A DNA stretch of 11,049 nt, taken from an uncultured Clostridia bacterium. Lineage in GTDB: Bacteria; Bacillota; Clostridia; Christensenellales; UBA1242. Of this stretch, positions 1-5,523 are shown in pieces. Location of the stretch: contig CANRLJ010000019.1 in the NCBI GenBank assembly GCA_947631485.1, positions 1 through 11,049 of the forward strand, in the 5' to 3' direction. The first letter of the stretch is position 1, and every line of letters starts with the position of its first letter. Below the pieces are notes generated by a model that saw only the letters and a program-made list of their open reading frames with translations, made no database searches and was not told the DNA's origin. A program made the position numbers and the translations under genes.

Positions 1-328
1 GCCTGTGGCCATGCTTTTTTGCTATCTTTCCAAGCCTGTCGTATTCAGACTTAAGCCTTGCATGAGTGTCAAAGGTGTCGATGATGTTGAAATTTCGAAA
101 CATCTCTGGGCTTTGCCATAGCAAATCCTCTTGAGAGCCTCCACACATCAGCATGACATCAATTTTGTCTTTAAATCTTTCGGCATCCGCAAGATTGTAA
201 ACAGGCGTGCCAAACTCACTTTTCAAAATTCTTCTTGAAAAGATACCCTCGATGACCTCGTTTTTTTGAAGCAACATCTTTTCGGCCGCTCTTCCAAGAT
301 TGCCATATCCACATATTCCATATTTCAT
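1..328 (-). CDS. ddh: meso-diaminopimelate D-dehydrogenase, N-terminal part (gene runs off the left edge)
   Basis: This is the first 109 codons; the rest lies beyond base 1. The family catalyses NADPH-dependent reductive amination of tetrahydrodipicolinate to meso-diaminopimelate in the cytoplasm, a one-step route to the lysine and peptidoglycan precursor. Visible evidence: an N-terminal Rossmann motif GICGYGNLGR (residues 4-13); the segment KDKIDVMLMCGGS (53-65), matching the family's dinucleotide-binding edge; and DTFDTHARL (84-92), the family's conserved D-x-F/Y-D-x-H stretch. The start is ATG at 328 with AAGGAG at 335-340 and a 6-nt spacer. I see no convincing promoter; a short palindrome lies at 384-398. 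The match rests on motifs recalled for the family. Other Gfo/Idh-like dehydrogenases share the Rossmann motif, but the CGGS and DTFDTH segments favour ddh. Confidence 0.88.
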   Translation of the reverse strand, partial: MKYGICGYGNLGRAAEKMLLQKNEVIEGIFSRRILKSEFGTPVYNLADAERFKDKIDVMLMCGGSQEDLLWQSPEMFRNFNIIDTFDTHARLKSEYDRLGKIAKKHGHR

Positions 329-383
329 ACAAAACTCCTTTTTGACAAATCAAATCACAATTTTTATATGATTAAATTTTTTA

Positions 384-398
384 TCTTTGCCACAAAGA
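384..398. promoter_or_regulatory. Short palindrome upstream of ddh, possible operator
   Basis: Inverted repeat TCTTTG-CCA-CAAAGA with 6-bp arms, in the gap between ddh and the neighbouring terminator. It sits about 55 bases upstream of the ddh start, where an operator could lie. Six-bp arms in AT-rich DNA can occur by chance, so this is weak. Confidence 0.25.
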
Positions 399-415
399 AT
401 CCGAAATGTTGGGTT

Positions 416-441
416 AAAAAAAGACCGCTAGGGTCTTTTTT
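416..441 (-). terminator. Rho-independent terminator of the DUF898-like gene
   Basis: Arms AAAAAAGACC (417-426) and GGTCTTTTTT (432-441) enclose a 5-nt loop. Read leftward it ends in a run of seven U, 22 bases after the stop codon at 463. The A/T tracts on both sides could also let it stop rightward transcription. Confidence 0.85.
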
Positions 442-462
442 ATTGATTCAGCACACTTTTAT

Positions 463-1629
463 TTAAAATGCAACAAACACTCTTAACAAAATGGAGAGTA
501 GGATACACGTCCATCCAACCACCACAGCAACGGCTGAAACTGCTGTCCATCTGCCTGCTTTTTTGTTTTTAAACCATCTTGCAATGCCTTCCAAAACAAG
601 CAACGCTCCCCACATGCCCATCAGGGCCACAAACATTGTTTGAAGGAATCTGCCAGATGTTCCGCCAATTGCACAGCCGATTATAAGGCCTATGAGTGGA
701 ACGATGCTGGCAACTGCACAGATGGCTTCTTTTTCTTCTTCTTTGTTTATCTTTTCTCTTTCTTCTGTTCCCTTGTTGTCGGTGTGAGAAACAACCCATT
801 TCTTAACAGATATTGCAAACCAGAAGCTGTAAATTCCAAGCGTGATTATTGTCAGGAACATCCACAACAGATATCTTCCATACAACTGCAATCCGCTGCC
901 GTCAAAGTTGAGTCTTTCGCCGTCAATAACTTGATGCGAACAAGTCCAGCGTTCTTCAAAGCAAATGCTCCAAAGTGATGCAAGAAACAGCGTTTCAATT
1001 CTGGCAAACCATGTCAAAATGTTCACGCCCAAAAGGTGATACCAACGCCCATCAAAGTAGGAGTTGCGTTTGTCTTCTGGCGTGTCAGCATAGTGAAGGT
1101 GCTTTGTGCGCCATTTTGCAACGCCAACTGACATGAATACCAAATAGTAAACGCCAAGTGTTACAACTGAAAGCAGCCACCACAGCATGTATCTTCCCCA
1201 AAATTGGAAGCCATTTCCGTCAAATTCAAGTTGTCTGCCGTTTATGTAAGTGTGTTTTGCCATCCATTTTTCCTTCCAAGTGACCATAAATGGATACAAA
1301 ATTCCAAGTGTGATGAGTGTGACAAACTTTGCTGCAAGATTTATAAAGAAGTTTGCAAAAGCGCCACCCGTAAACCTGCTTTTTATTGCTGGATCTGTCG
1401 TCTGAGCCGTTTGAGGTGTTTCTTCTGTTTTGACAACTTCGGCTTGAGGCGCTTCTTCAGTTTGCGTCTCAGCCTGAACAGTCTCTTCAGTTTTTGCAGT
1501 CTTTTTGGTTCTCGCAGCCCTCTTAGGCTTGGCAACCTTTTGTTCTTCGGCTTGAGTTACTTCTTCAACCTGAGCCACTTCTTGAGCCACATCATCGGTT
1601 TTCGTTGTTCTTCTCTTTTTTCCTTCCAT
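463..1629 (-). CDS. Multi-pass membrane protein with DUF898/YjgN-like repeats and a charged N-terminal tail
   Basis: 388 residues, function unknown. Residues 1-85 are a disordered-looking tail of Lys, Glu, Thr, Gln and Ala with no hydrophobic stretch. About seven hydrophobic segments follow (near 92-117, 146-170, 199-223, 253-275, 303-322, 330-350, 361-386). Residues 125-161 and 231-267 are an internal duplication: each runs H-x4-G-x2-L-x-FDG-x-G, then GRY, LW and a T-L-G-[VI]-Y helix. This pattern is typical of DUF898 (YjgN) inner-membrane proteins. The start is ATG at 1629 with AAGGAG at 1636-1641 and a 6-nt spacer. It is a single-gene unit with its own promoter and terminator. The family assignment rests on the repeat pattern; the tail is not a usual part of that family as I know it. 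Confidence 0.75.
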   Translation of the reverse strand: MEGKKRRTTKTDDVAQEVAQVEEVTQAEEQKVAKPKRAARTKKTAKTEETVQAETQTEEAPQAEVVKTEETPQTAQTTDPAIKSRFTGGAFANFFINLAAKFVTLITLGILYPFMVTWKEKWMAKHTYINGRQLEFDGNGFQFWGRYMLWWLLSVVTLGVYYLVFMSVGVAKWRTKHLHYADTPEDKRNSYFDGRWYHLLGVNILTWFARIETLFLASLWSICFEERWTCSHQVIDGERLNFDGSGLQLYGRYLLWMFLTIITLGIYSFWFAISVKKWVVSHTDNKGTEEREKINKEEEKEAICAVASIVPLIGLIIGCAIGGTSGRFLQTMFVALMGMWGALLVLEGIARWFKNKKAGRWTAVSAVAVVVGWTCILLSILLRVFVAF

Positions 1630-1647
1630 ATTTTTCTCCTTAAACTC

Positions 1648-1677
1648 ATTTTAACCCCTCCCCGGTGGAAATGTCAA
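1648..1677 (-). promoter_or_regulatory. Promoter of the DUF898-like gene
   Basis: On the minus strand, TTGACA (1672-1677), an 18-nt spacer and TAAAAT (1648-1653). The spacer is unusually G-rich (GGGGAGGGG). The predicted start point leaves a short leader containing the AAGGAG ribosome site. Confidence 0.8.
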
Positions 1678-1703
1678 CCAATTTGATAAATGAATTTTTA
1701 AAT

Positions 1704-1741
1704 AAATAAAAAAACTGAATCGAGCATTTCAATTCAGTTTT
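1704..1741 (-). terminator. Terminator of the zinc-ribbon operon
   Basis: Arms AAAACTGAAT (1711-1720) and ATTCAGTTTT (1732-1741) with an 11-nt loop. Leftward it runs into TTTTTTTATTTATT, starting 9 bases after the stop codon at 1750. The stem is AT-rich but long. Confidence 0.8.
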
Positions 1742-1749
1742 AAACAAGA

Positions 1750-2316
1750 TTAAAATTTGTGTCCGCACTTCGTGCAAAATTTTGCTTCACGCGTGTTTTT
1801 TGACCCACACTCTGTGCAATATTTCACGTCAGGATTTGGTGCGGGTGCACTTTGTGTTTCAACTGTTTCGTTTGGCTGTTTGCCACGTATTCCATTTGAG
1901 ATGGCGCTTGTGACCTTTTGAATTGCAGGAGATGTTTCATCTGCAAGATAGTTTGCTGTTTCACCGATGACAGGGGCAACTGTGCTTGCACCATATGCGG
2001 CTATTTCGCGTGCATGAGCAAAGAAGGAAGCATACACACCAAAAGCAAGCATACCCAAACCAAGCATCAACAAAATTCCGCCACCAGCAAAGAAGCCGAC
2101 AGCCGAAGAAAATCCTTGTCCCACGACTGGCGTCTCGGGGTCAAGTGGTTTTTCAACTGTTTTGCCCATTGACGTGAAGCCCAAAATTAACAAGACAATG
2201 CCGACAATCGCGAAAACTGCTCCAACGCCCAAAAGCACATATCCTATTTTTTGAAGTTTTGTTTTAACCTTTTGATGGTTTGCCTCGTTTACATATTTTC
2301 CATTAAGTTCTGCCAT
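1750..2316 (-). CDS. Two-helix membrane protein with C-terminal zinc ribbon
   Basis: 188 residues from ATG at 2316, chosen because AAGGAG (2323-2328) lies 6 nt upstream; the reading frame stays open 29 codons further, but that stretch overlaps the upstream gene and has no such site. Order of parts: short polar N terminus; hydrophobic helix about 23-47; Pro-rich loop; second Gly-rich helix about 72-98; a stretch that may be amphipathic; then a zinc ribbon with C167-x2-C170 and C181-x2-C184, flanked by KYCTECG and FCTKCGHKF. The ribbon is nearly the same as in the gene just upstream (stop at 2330, 13-bp gap), so the two form an operon and probably share a descent event. Related zinc-ribbon membrane proteins are common and mostly uncharacterised; no function is assigned. 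Confidence 0.85.
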   Translation of the reverse strand: MAELNGKYVNEANHQKVKTKLQKIGYVLLGVGAVFAIVGIVLLILGFTSMGKTVEKPLDPETPVVGQGFSSAVGFFAGGGILLMLGLGMLAFGVYASFFAHAREIAAYGASTVAPVIGETANYLADETSPAIQKVTSAISNGIRGKQPNETVETQSAPAPNPDVKYCTECGSKNTREAKFCTKCGHKF

Positions 2317-2329
2317 AATTTTCTCCTTT

Positions 2330-2572
2330 TTATTTGTCCACCTCAACAAATTTTTGTCCGCATTGTGCGCAAAAAATCGCATCGCTTTCGTTTTTTGTTC
2401 CACACTCGCTGCAATATTTGACAGCGTTTGTTGGCTGTTTGTTTTCTGGCGTCTTCATCGATTTGGCAAGACCTGTCACACCCATAATCACGCCTGCCGT
2501 TAAAAGAGCATCGCCTATTTTTGACCTTGTTGACCTTCTTCTTGAAGGTTTAAAATCATTTAAATCGTTCAT
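2330..2572 (-). CDS. Small zinc-ribbon protein, first gene of the pair, probably leaderless mRNA
   Basis: 80 residues. A basic N terminus (RRRSTRSK, 11-18) is followed by a weakly hydrophobic, Gly-rich segment (about 19-36) that could be a membrane anchor, a polar linker, and a C-terminal zinc ribbon with C54-x2-C57 and C68-x2-C71 (KYCSECGTK and FCAQCGQKF). The ribbon closely matches that of the next gene. The ATG at 2572 has no ribosome-binding site; the promoter -10 box ends 6 nt before it, so transcription should start at or next to the A of ATG. An upstream ATG in the same stretch is followed at once by a stop and is not a rival start. Function unknown; a scaffold or metal-binding role is possible. 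Confidence 0.8.
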   Translation of the reverse strand: MNDLNDFKPSRRRSTRSKIGDALLTAGVIMGVTGLAKSMKTPENKQPTNAVKYCSECGTKNESDAIFCAQCGQKFVEVDK

Positions 2573-2578
2573 AAGGAC

Positions 2579-2607
2579 ATTTTAACAAACCCCAGCCGCC
2601 AAGTCAA
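2579..2607 (-). promoter_or_regulatory. Promoter of the zinc-ribbon operon, abutting the start codon
   Basis: Minus strand: TTGACT (2602-2607), exactly 17 nt, TAAAAT (2579-2584), with TGT just before the -10 box (extended -10). Only GTCCTT separates the -10 box from the ATG, which predicts a leaderless transcript. The spacer is G-rich, as in the promoter at 1648-1677. Confidence 0.82.
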
Positions 2608-2627
2608 GCAATTTAACAACGATTTTA

Positions 2628-2702
2628 TGGTGCTCCCGTCAGGACTCGAACCCGAACAAATGGTTCCGAAGACCATTGTGCTATCCATTACACCACGAGA
2701 GC
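2628..2702 (-). tRNA. tRNA-Arg (anticodon UCG)
   Basis: 75 nt with encoded CCA. Acceptor stem GCTCTCG pairs with CGGGAGC (one G-U). D stem GTGT/GCAC; anticodon stem ATGGT/ACCAT around loop CTTCGGA, giving anticodon TCG, which reads CGA; 4-nt variable loop; T arm TCGGG-TTCGAGT-CCTGA; discriminator A. No terminator follows before the zinc-ribbon promoter, so some read-through is possible. Confidence 0.95.
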
Positions 2703-2728
2703 AAAGAATTATTTATTTAGTTTTTAGT

Positions 2729-2749
2729 TTATGAACCATTTGTTCATAA
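2729..2749. repeat. Palindrome in the tRNA-Arg leader, sharing 13 nt with the tRNA
   Basis: Perfect 8-bp arms TTATGAAC / GTTCATAA around a 5-nt centre. Its core (2733-2745, GAACCATTTGTTC on the plus strand) equals bases 2654-2666 of the tRNA gene in inverted orientation. In a transcript running into the tRNA, this leader segment is therefore perfectly complementary to the tRNA's 3' anticodon stem and variable loop. Confidence 0.7.
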
Positions 2750-2757
2750 GGGCCCCA

Positions 2758-2775
2758 CAAAATTGGGAAATTTTG
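2758..2775. repeat. Short perfect hairpin in the tRNA-Arg leader
   Basis: Inverted repeat CAAAATT-GGGA-AATTTTG: 7-bp arms and a 4-nt loop. It lies beside a GGGCCC palindrome (2750-2755). Leftward it lacks a U-run, so it is not a standard terminator. Confidence 0.55.
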
Positions 2776-2850
2776 AGGAAGCGGAGCGAGCAAGCAGAAG
2801 CGGAAATGTGCGACAATGGAAGCACTTGGAGCGGCAAGGCTTGCTGAGCA
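2776..2850. other. GC-rich non-coding segment with nested inverted repeats
   Basis: This stretch is much richer in G and C than the flanking intergenic DNA and holds no credible gene. AGCAAGC (2789-2795) can pair with GCTTGCT (2839-2845), and GTGC/GCAC lies inside. On the minus strand it falls inside the transcript predicted to begin near 2861 and to run into tRNA-Arg. It may be a structured leader, a small RNA, or one copy of a dispersed intergenic repeat; the sequence alone does not decide. The rest of the gap up to 2976 is T-rich and holds only the promoters noted. Confidence 0.4.
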
Positions 2851-2867
2851 GAACATTTTGCTTTTAT

Positions 2868-2896
2868 ATTATAGCACATTTATTTTTCTTTTTAAA
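2868..2896 (-). promoter_or_regulatory. Leftward promoter, probably of tRNA-Arg with a long leader
   Basis: Minus strand: TTTAAA (2891-2896), 17-nt spacer, TATAAT (2868-2873) with an extended -10 TGC. The consensus -10 makes it strong despite the poor -35. The predicted start near 2861 gives a leader of about 160 nt before the tRNA. I found no better promoter nearer the tRNA. Confidence 0.6.
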
Positions 2897-2924
2897 GCAA
2901 ATTTTTGAAAAGTATGTTCTTTAC

Positions 2925-2953
2925 TTGCTTTTTTTTGTTTTTTTGTTTAAAAT
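2925..2953 (+). promoter_or_regulatory. Possible promoter of the coupling-ATPase gene
   Basis: TTGCTT (2925-2930), 17 nt, TAAAAT (2948-2953), with the start codon at 2977 and AGGAG between. The -35 box is weak and the region is T-rich, so chance matches are likely. Confidence 0.45.
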
Positions 2954-2976
2954 AATTTTTGATTAGGAGTTTTCTT

Positions 2977-4983
2977 ATGAGCGATAATTCAAAAAAATCT
3001 AAAAAAGGTTTAATTATTTGCCTTGTTGTATTCACGATTTTGGGTTATGCAGGAGGGGCTGCCATTTTGTATTTCACCAAAAAGGTGGACATTGTGGAGT
3101 GTTTGACACAAGACTATGCCTTTGTTGGCGCAGGTGCAGGACTCATTTTGGGGATTCTTGCCTATCTTTTCACTCGACCAAGAAAGATGCGCTCATCAAC
3201 AAACCCAAAGACCACAGGAAAGACTTCGGGCGGCGAGGAAATGGATTTGGCATACAATGCCGAGTGGCTGCATCCAGACGACATTAAAAACAAGTTTGGG
3301 CTTATTGCAACAACATGGTCACAACTTCCTTCTTTGAAAAAGACGGGTATCGTTTTCAGAAACACCATTGAGGGAAGCAAATATCAGATTGCCATGAAAG
3401 ACGAATATCACTGTCTTATCATCGGAACAACCGCTTCTGGTAAAACTTCGCTTGTGCTTGTGCCAAGCATAAGGATTTATGCGCACTCTGGCGAAAAGCC
3501 TTGCATGGTCATCTCCGACCCAAAAGGCGAGCTTTTCACCTCAACAAGCAAAATCTGCGAAGATGAGGGGTATAGGGTTTTGACTCTCGACCTTAGAGAC
3601 CCATTTTCTTCCACAAGATGGAATCCTATGGACCACGCCTTTGACCTCTATCACAAAGGCAAAAACTGTTCCAAAAACATAAAGAAGTGCACAGATGGAA
3701 CAAAGCCAAGACAGGCGGGTTTCCAAGAAATTCCGGGCGAAACATATGGCAAGGAGTGGTTTGGTTTTGAGGGCGTTGCATATCCAAACGAAGACCAACT
3801 TCGCGTGGCAGTTAAGAGTGCAGAGCAAGTTTATTGCGACTTGGCACAAAACGAACTCCGTGAAATCTGCAACACCATTGCGCCAAAATCTCCAAAAGCC
3901 TCCGACCCAACATGGGAAGAGGGTGCACAGGACTATTTGTACGGCTGTGCATTGGCAATGCTTGAGGACAGTTTAAATCCAGAACTTGGCATGACTCGTG
4001 AAAAATTTAATTTCTTCAACCTCTACAAAATTGCAACATATCGTGACCCGGATGCAGAAGCACCTTTTGAAACAGTCAGAAAATATTTGTTGCAGGGGCG
4101 TGATGAAGCAACATCTGTTGTTCCAAACCTGACATCGGCGGTCATCAACAACGCTCCAAACACAACCAAATCTTATATTGGTGTGTTAAACGGCAAGATT
4201 TCATTTATGAACGACATCGGCATTTCCTACCTCACCTCACAAAGCGACATCAATTTCGATGACTTCACAAGCAAACCAACAGTGTTCTATCTTATTATTC
4301 CAGATGACAGAGAAGAGCGTCACAATCTTGCAATCTTGTGTTTGTCACAACTCTACAAAAGACTTGTTGACAAGGCAAACACCTATCACAGCAAAAAATT
4401 GCCAAATCACGTTTATTTCATCTTGGAAGAATTTGGTAACTTGCCACCAATTCCAAAGTTTGACAGCATGATCACCGTGTCGCGTGGACGTAACATTTTG
4501 TATGAGATGGCCGTTCAGTCCTACACGCAACTTGAAACAAAGTATGGGCAAGATGCAGCCAAGACAATCCGTGGAAACTGCAACGCACAAATCTACATCG
4601 GAACCGACGACCAGCCAACGCAAGATGCCTTTTCGAAGATGTGCGGTGAAGTGCAACTTATTCACGAAGAAACCAATGTTTCAAAGAGCACCAAAAACAC
4701 AGACGATATAAACAAGACAACCAATGTTCAAAGAACAACTCGTGCTTTGATTACTCCATACGAACTTGGACAACTTGCATTTGGTGAAGTTATTGTCAAA
4801 CTGTTCAGATATAACCCTATTCGTCTTAAACTTACGCGTTATGACCAAGTGCCATTTTTCTATAAGAAAGACGCAGTAAGACAGGTGGGCATCATGAAGA
4901 GTTTGGACACGCAAAAAGTTTACTATGACATCAAGATGAGAAACAGCAAAGTGATTAAAAACACAAATCCATTTGATTTCTAA
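2977..4983 (+). CDS. VirD4/TraG-type coupling ATPase (type IV secretion family), apparently orphan
   Basis: 668 residues. In this family hexameric ATPases at the inner membrane recruit DNA-relaxase complexes or proteins and feed them to a type IV secretion channel. Visible parts: two N-terminal membrane helices (about 11-32 and 48-65); Walker A GTTASGKTS (150-158); Walker B CMVISDPKGE (176-185); a mostly helical insert (about 225-335) matching the all-alpha domain position; and the second conserved block FILEEFGNLPPIPKF (481-495), followed by SRGR and Q514. The length is typical. The start is ATG at 2977 with AGGAG 7 nt upstream; an in-frame TTG at 2959 would precede that site. It has its own terminator. 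No relaxase, VirB4 or pilin gene occurs within the window on either side, so the partner system is unseen. Confidence 0.9.
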   Translation: MSDNSKKSKKGLIICLVVFTILGYAGGAAILYFTKKVDIVECLTQDYAFVGAGAGLILGILAYLFTRPRKMRSSTNPKTTGKTSGGEEMDLAYNAEWLHPDDIKNKFGLIATTWSQLPSLKKTGIVFRNTIEGSKYQIAMKDEYHCLIIGTTASGKTSLVLVPSIRIYAHSGEKPCMVISDPKGELFTSTSKICEDEGYRVLTLDLRDPFSSTRWNPMDHAFDLYHKGKNCSKNIKKCTDGTKPRQAGFQEIPGETYGKEWFGFEGVAYPNEDQLRVAVKSAEQVYCDLAQNELREICNTIAPKSPKASDPTWEEGAQDYLYGCALAMLEDSLNPELGMTREKFNFFNLYKIATYRDPDAEAPFETVRKYLLQGRDEATSVVPNLTSAVINNAPNTTKSYIGVLNGKISFMNDIGISYLTSQSDINFDDFTSKPTVFYLIIPDDREERHNLAILCLSQLYKRLVDKANTYHSKKLPNHVYFILEEFGNLPPIPKFDSMITVSRGRNILYEMAVQSYTQLETKYGQDAAKTIRGNCNAQIYIGTDDQPTQDAFSKMCGEVQLIHEETNVSKSTKNTDDINKTTNVQRTTRALITPYELGQLAFGEVIVKLFRYNPIRLKLTRYDQVPFFYKKDAVRQVGIMKSLDTQKVYYDIKMRNSKVIKNTNPFDF

Positions 4984-4984
4984 T

Positions 4985-5018
4985 AAAAAGAAAAGACAAC
5001 TCGTCTTTTCTTTTTTTT
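4985..5018 (+). terminator. Terminator of the coupling-ATPase gene
   Basis: A 13-bp stem, arms 4985-4997 and 5003-5015, with loop AACTC and a run of eight T (5011-5018). It begins one base after the TAA stop codon. Confidence 0.92.
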
Positions 5019-5026
5019 GCAAAATA

Positions 5027-5054
5027 TTGGCAAAAATTTGCAATAAAACATAAT
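5027..5054 (+). promoter_or_regulatory. Promoter abutting the start of the 153-residue gene
   Basis: TTGGCA (5027-5032), 16 nt, CATAAT (5049-5054); an alternative -10 is TAATAA at 5051-5056 with an 18-nt spacer. Only 7 nt separate CATAAT from the ATG at 5062, and no ribosome site is present, so a leaderless transcript is likely. Confidence 0.6.
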
Positions 5055-5061
5055 AAAACAT
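5042..5061 (+). repeat. Perfect tandem repeat 2 x AATAAAACAT touching the start codon
   Basis: Two identical 10-bp units, 5042-5051 and 5052-5061, end at the base before the ATG. The predicted -10 box CATAAT is formed at the junction of the two units, so the duplication itself may have built the promoter. Confidence 0.75.
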
Positions 5062-5523
5062 ATGGAAAATCTTTATAATGACGAAATGTTGCCGTCAGAT
5101 TTTGAACAGATTGCAAGGGCTTACTCCAAGTCTTTAAAGGAAAGGGGGTTTGTTTTTGTCAGATTGGAGGAAGAGGAATTCAACCTTCTTGTTGATGAAA
5201 TCTTTTTGATAATCGCAAAGGTGCAGGCATGCCTCAAAAAATTGAGCCAATTTTTGAATTCGCAAATTTTACAACAGAGTTTGGAAGAGAGCGAAAATAA
5301 ACTTGAAAAAACCTTTGGAAAAGTCAAAAAACACAAATTTGAGTGCAAAGAAGAGCCAAATATGGCCTTTTTGACCCTGATTTCGCTTGAAAATTTGCTC
5401 TTATTGAAGTTGATGATGCTTTCGGTGAAGAGTGAGCAGTTGGAGGTTTGCGGAAACATTGCCATAAACATTGCAAGTATATTTGCAAACAGTTTTGATT
5501 GTGATGGCTTTAAGTTGATTTGA
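5062..5523 (+). CDS. Hypothetical helical protein, 153 residues
   Basis: I do not recognise a family. The sequence looks all-helical and soluble: an acidic stretch EEEEF near residue 36-40, a charged Lys/Glu-rich middle (about 75-98) that could be coiled coil, and a hydrophobic helix ISLENLLLLKLMMLSV (107-122) that may be core rather than membrane. There is no signal peptide and no metal or catalytic motif. Four cysteines are scattered. The start at 5062 has no ribosome site but a promoter directly upstream (leaderless). The last 14 bases overlap the end of the convergent DUF4186 gene, with no terminator between them. Coding is supported by the clean frame with start and promoter in register, and by the terminator of the previous gene just upstream. 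Confidence 0.7.
   Translation: MENLYNDEMLPSDFEQIARAYSKSLKERGFVFVRLEEEEFNLLVDEIFLIIAKVQACLKKLSQFLNSQILQQSLEESENKLEKTFGKVKKHKFECKEEPNMAFLTLISLENLLLLKLMMLSVKSEQLEVCGNIAINIASIFANSFDCDGFKLI

Noticed and set aside
266-466. A 66-codon plus-strand frame over the start of ddh
   Set aside because: It reads through the ddh start region and a terminator hairpin, without a ribosome site.
2317-2403. Longer form of the 188-residue zinc-ribbon membrane protein
   Set aside because: The extension overlaps the end of the upstream gene, including its zinc ribbon codons in another frame, while ATG 2316 has AAGGAG at ideal spacing.
2729-2749. Prophage or integrative element boundary at tRNA-Arg
   Set aside because: The shared 13 nt is inverted rather than direct, and there is no integrase gene within the window. 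Kept only as one possible reading of the leader palindrome.
2776-2850. Known small RNA (SRP RNA, RNase P, tmRNA or 6S) in the GC-rich segment
   Set aside because: None of the signature motifs I know for these RNAs (such as the SRP GGAAGGAAGCAG loop or the tmRNA tRNA-like ends) is present. Kept only as an unknown structured segment.
2763-2966. A 67-codon open frame in the gap before the coupling ATPase
   Set aside because: It has no ribosome site, its end is poly-Phe/Leu from T-rich DNA, and it runs across a promoter and hairpins on the other strand.
2959-2976. TTG start for the coupling ATPase, six codons upstream
   Set aside because: It overlaps the AGGAG site that sits 7 nt before the ATG at 2977, and the extra residues break the usual N terminus.
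4681-5061. A 126-codon minus-strand frame across the ATPase end and terminator
   Set aside because: It crosses a 13-bp terminator stem and a promoter, and its content mirrors the real gene on the other strand.
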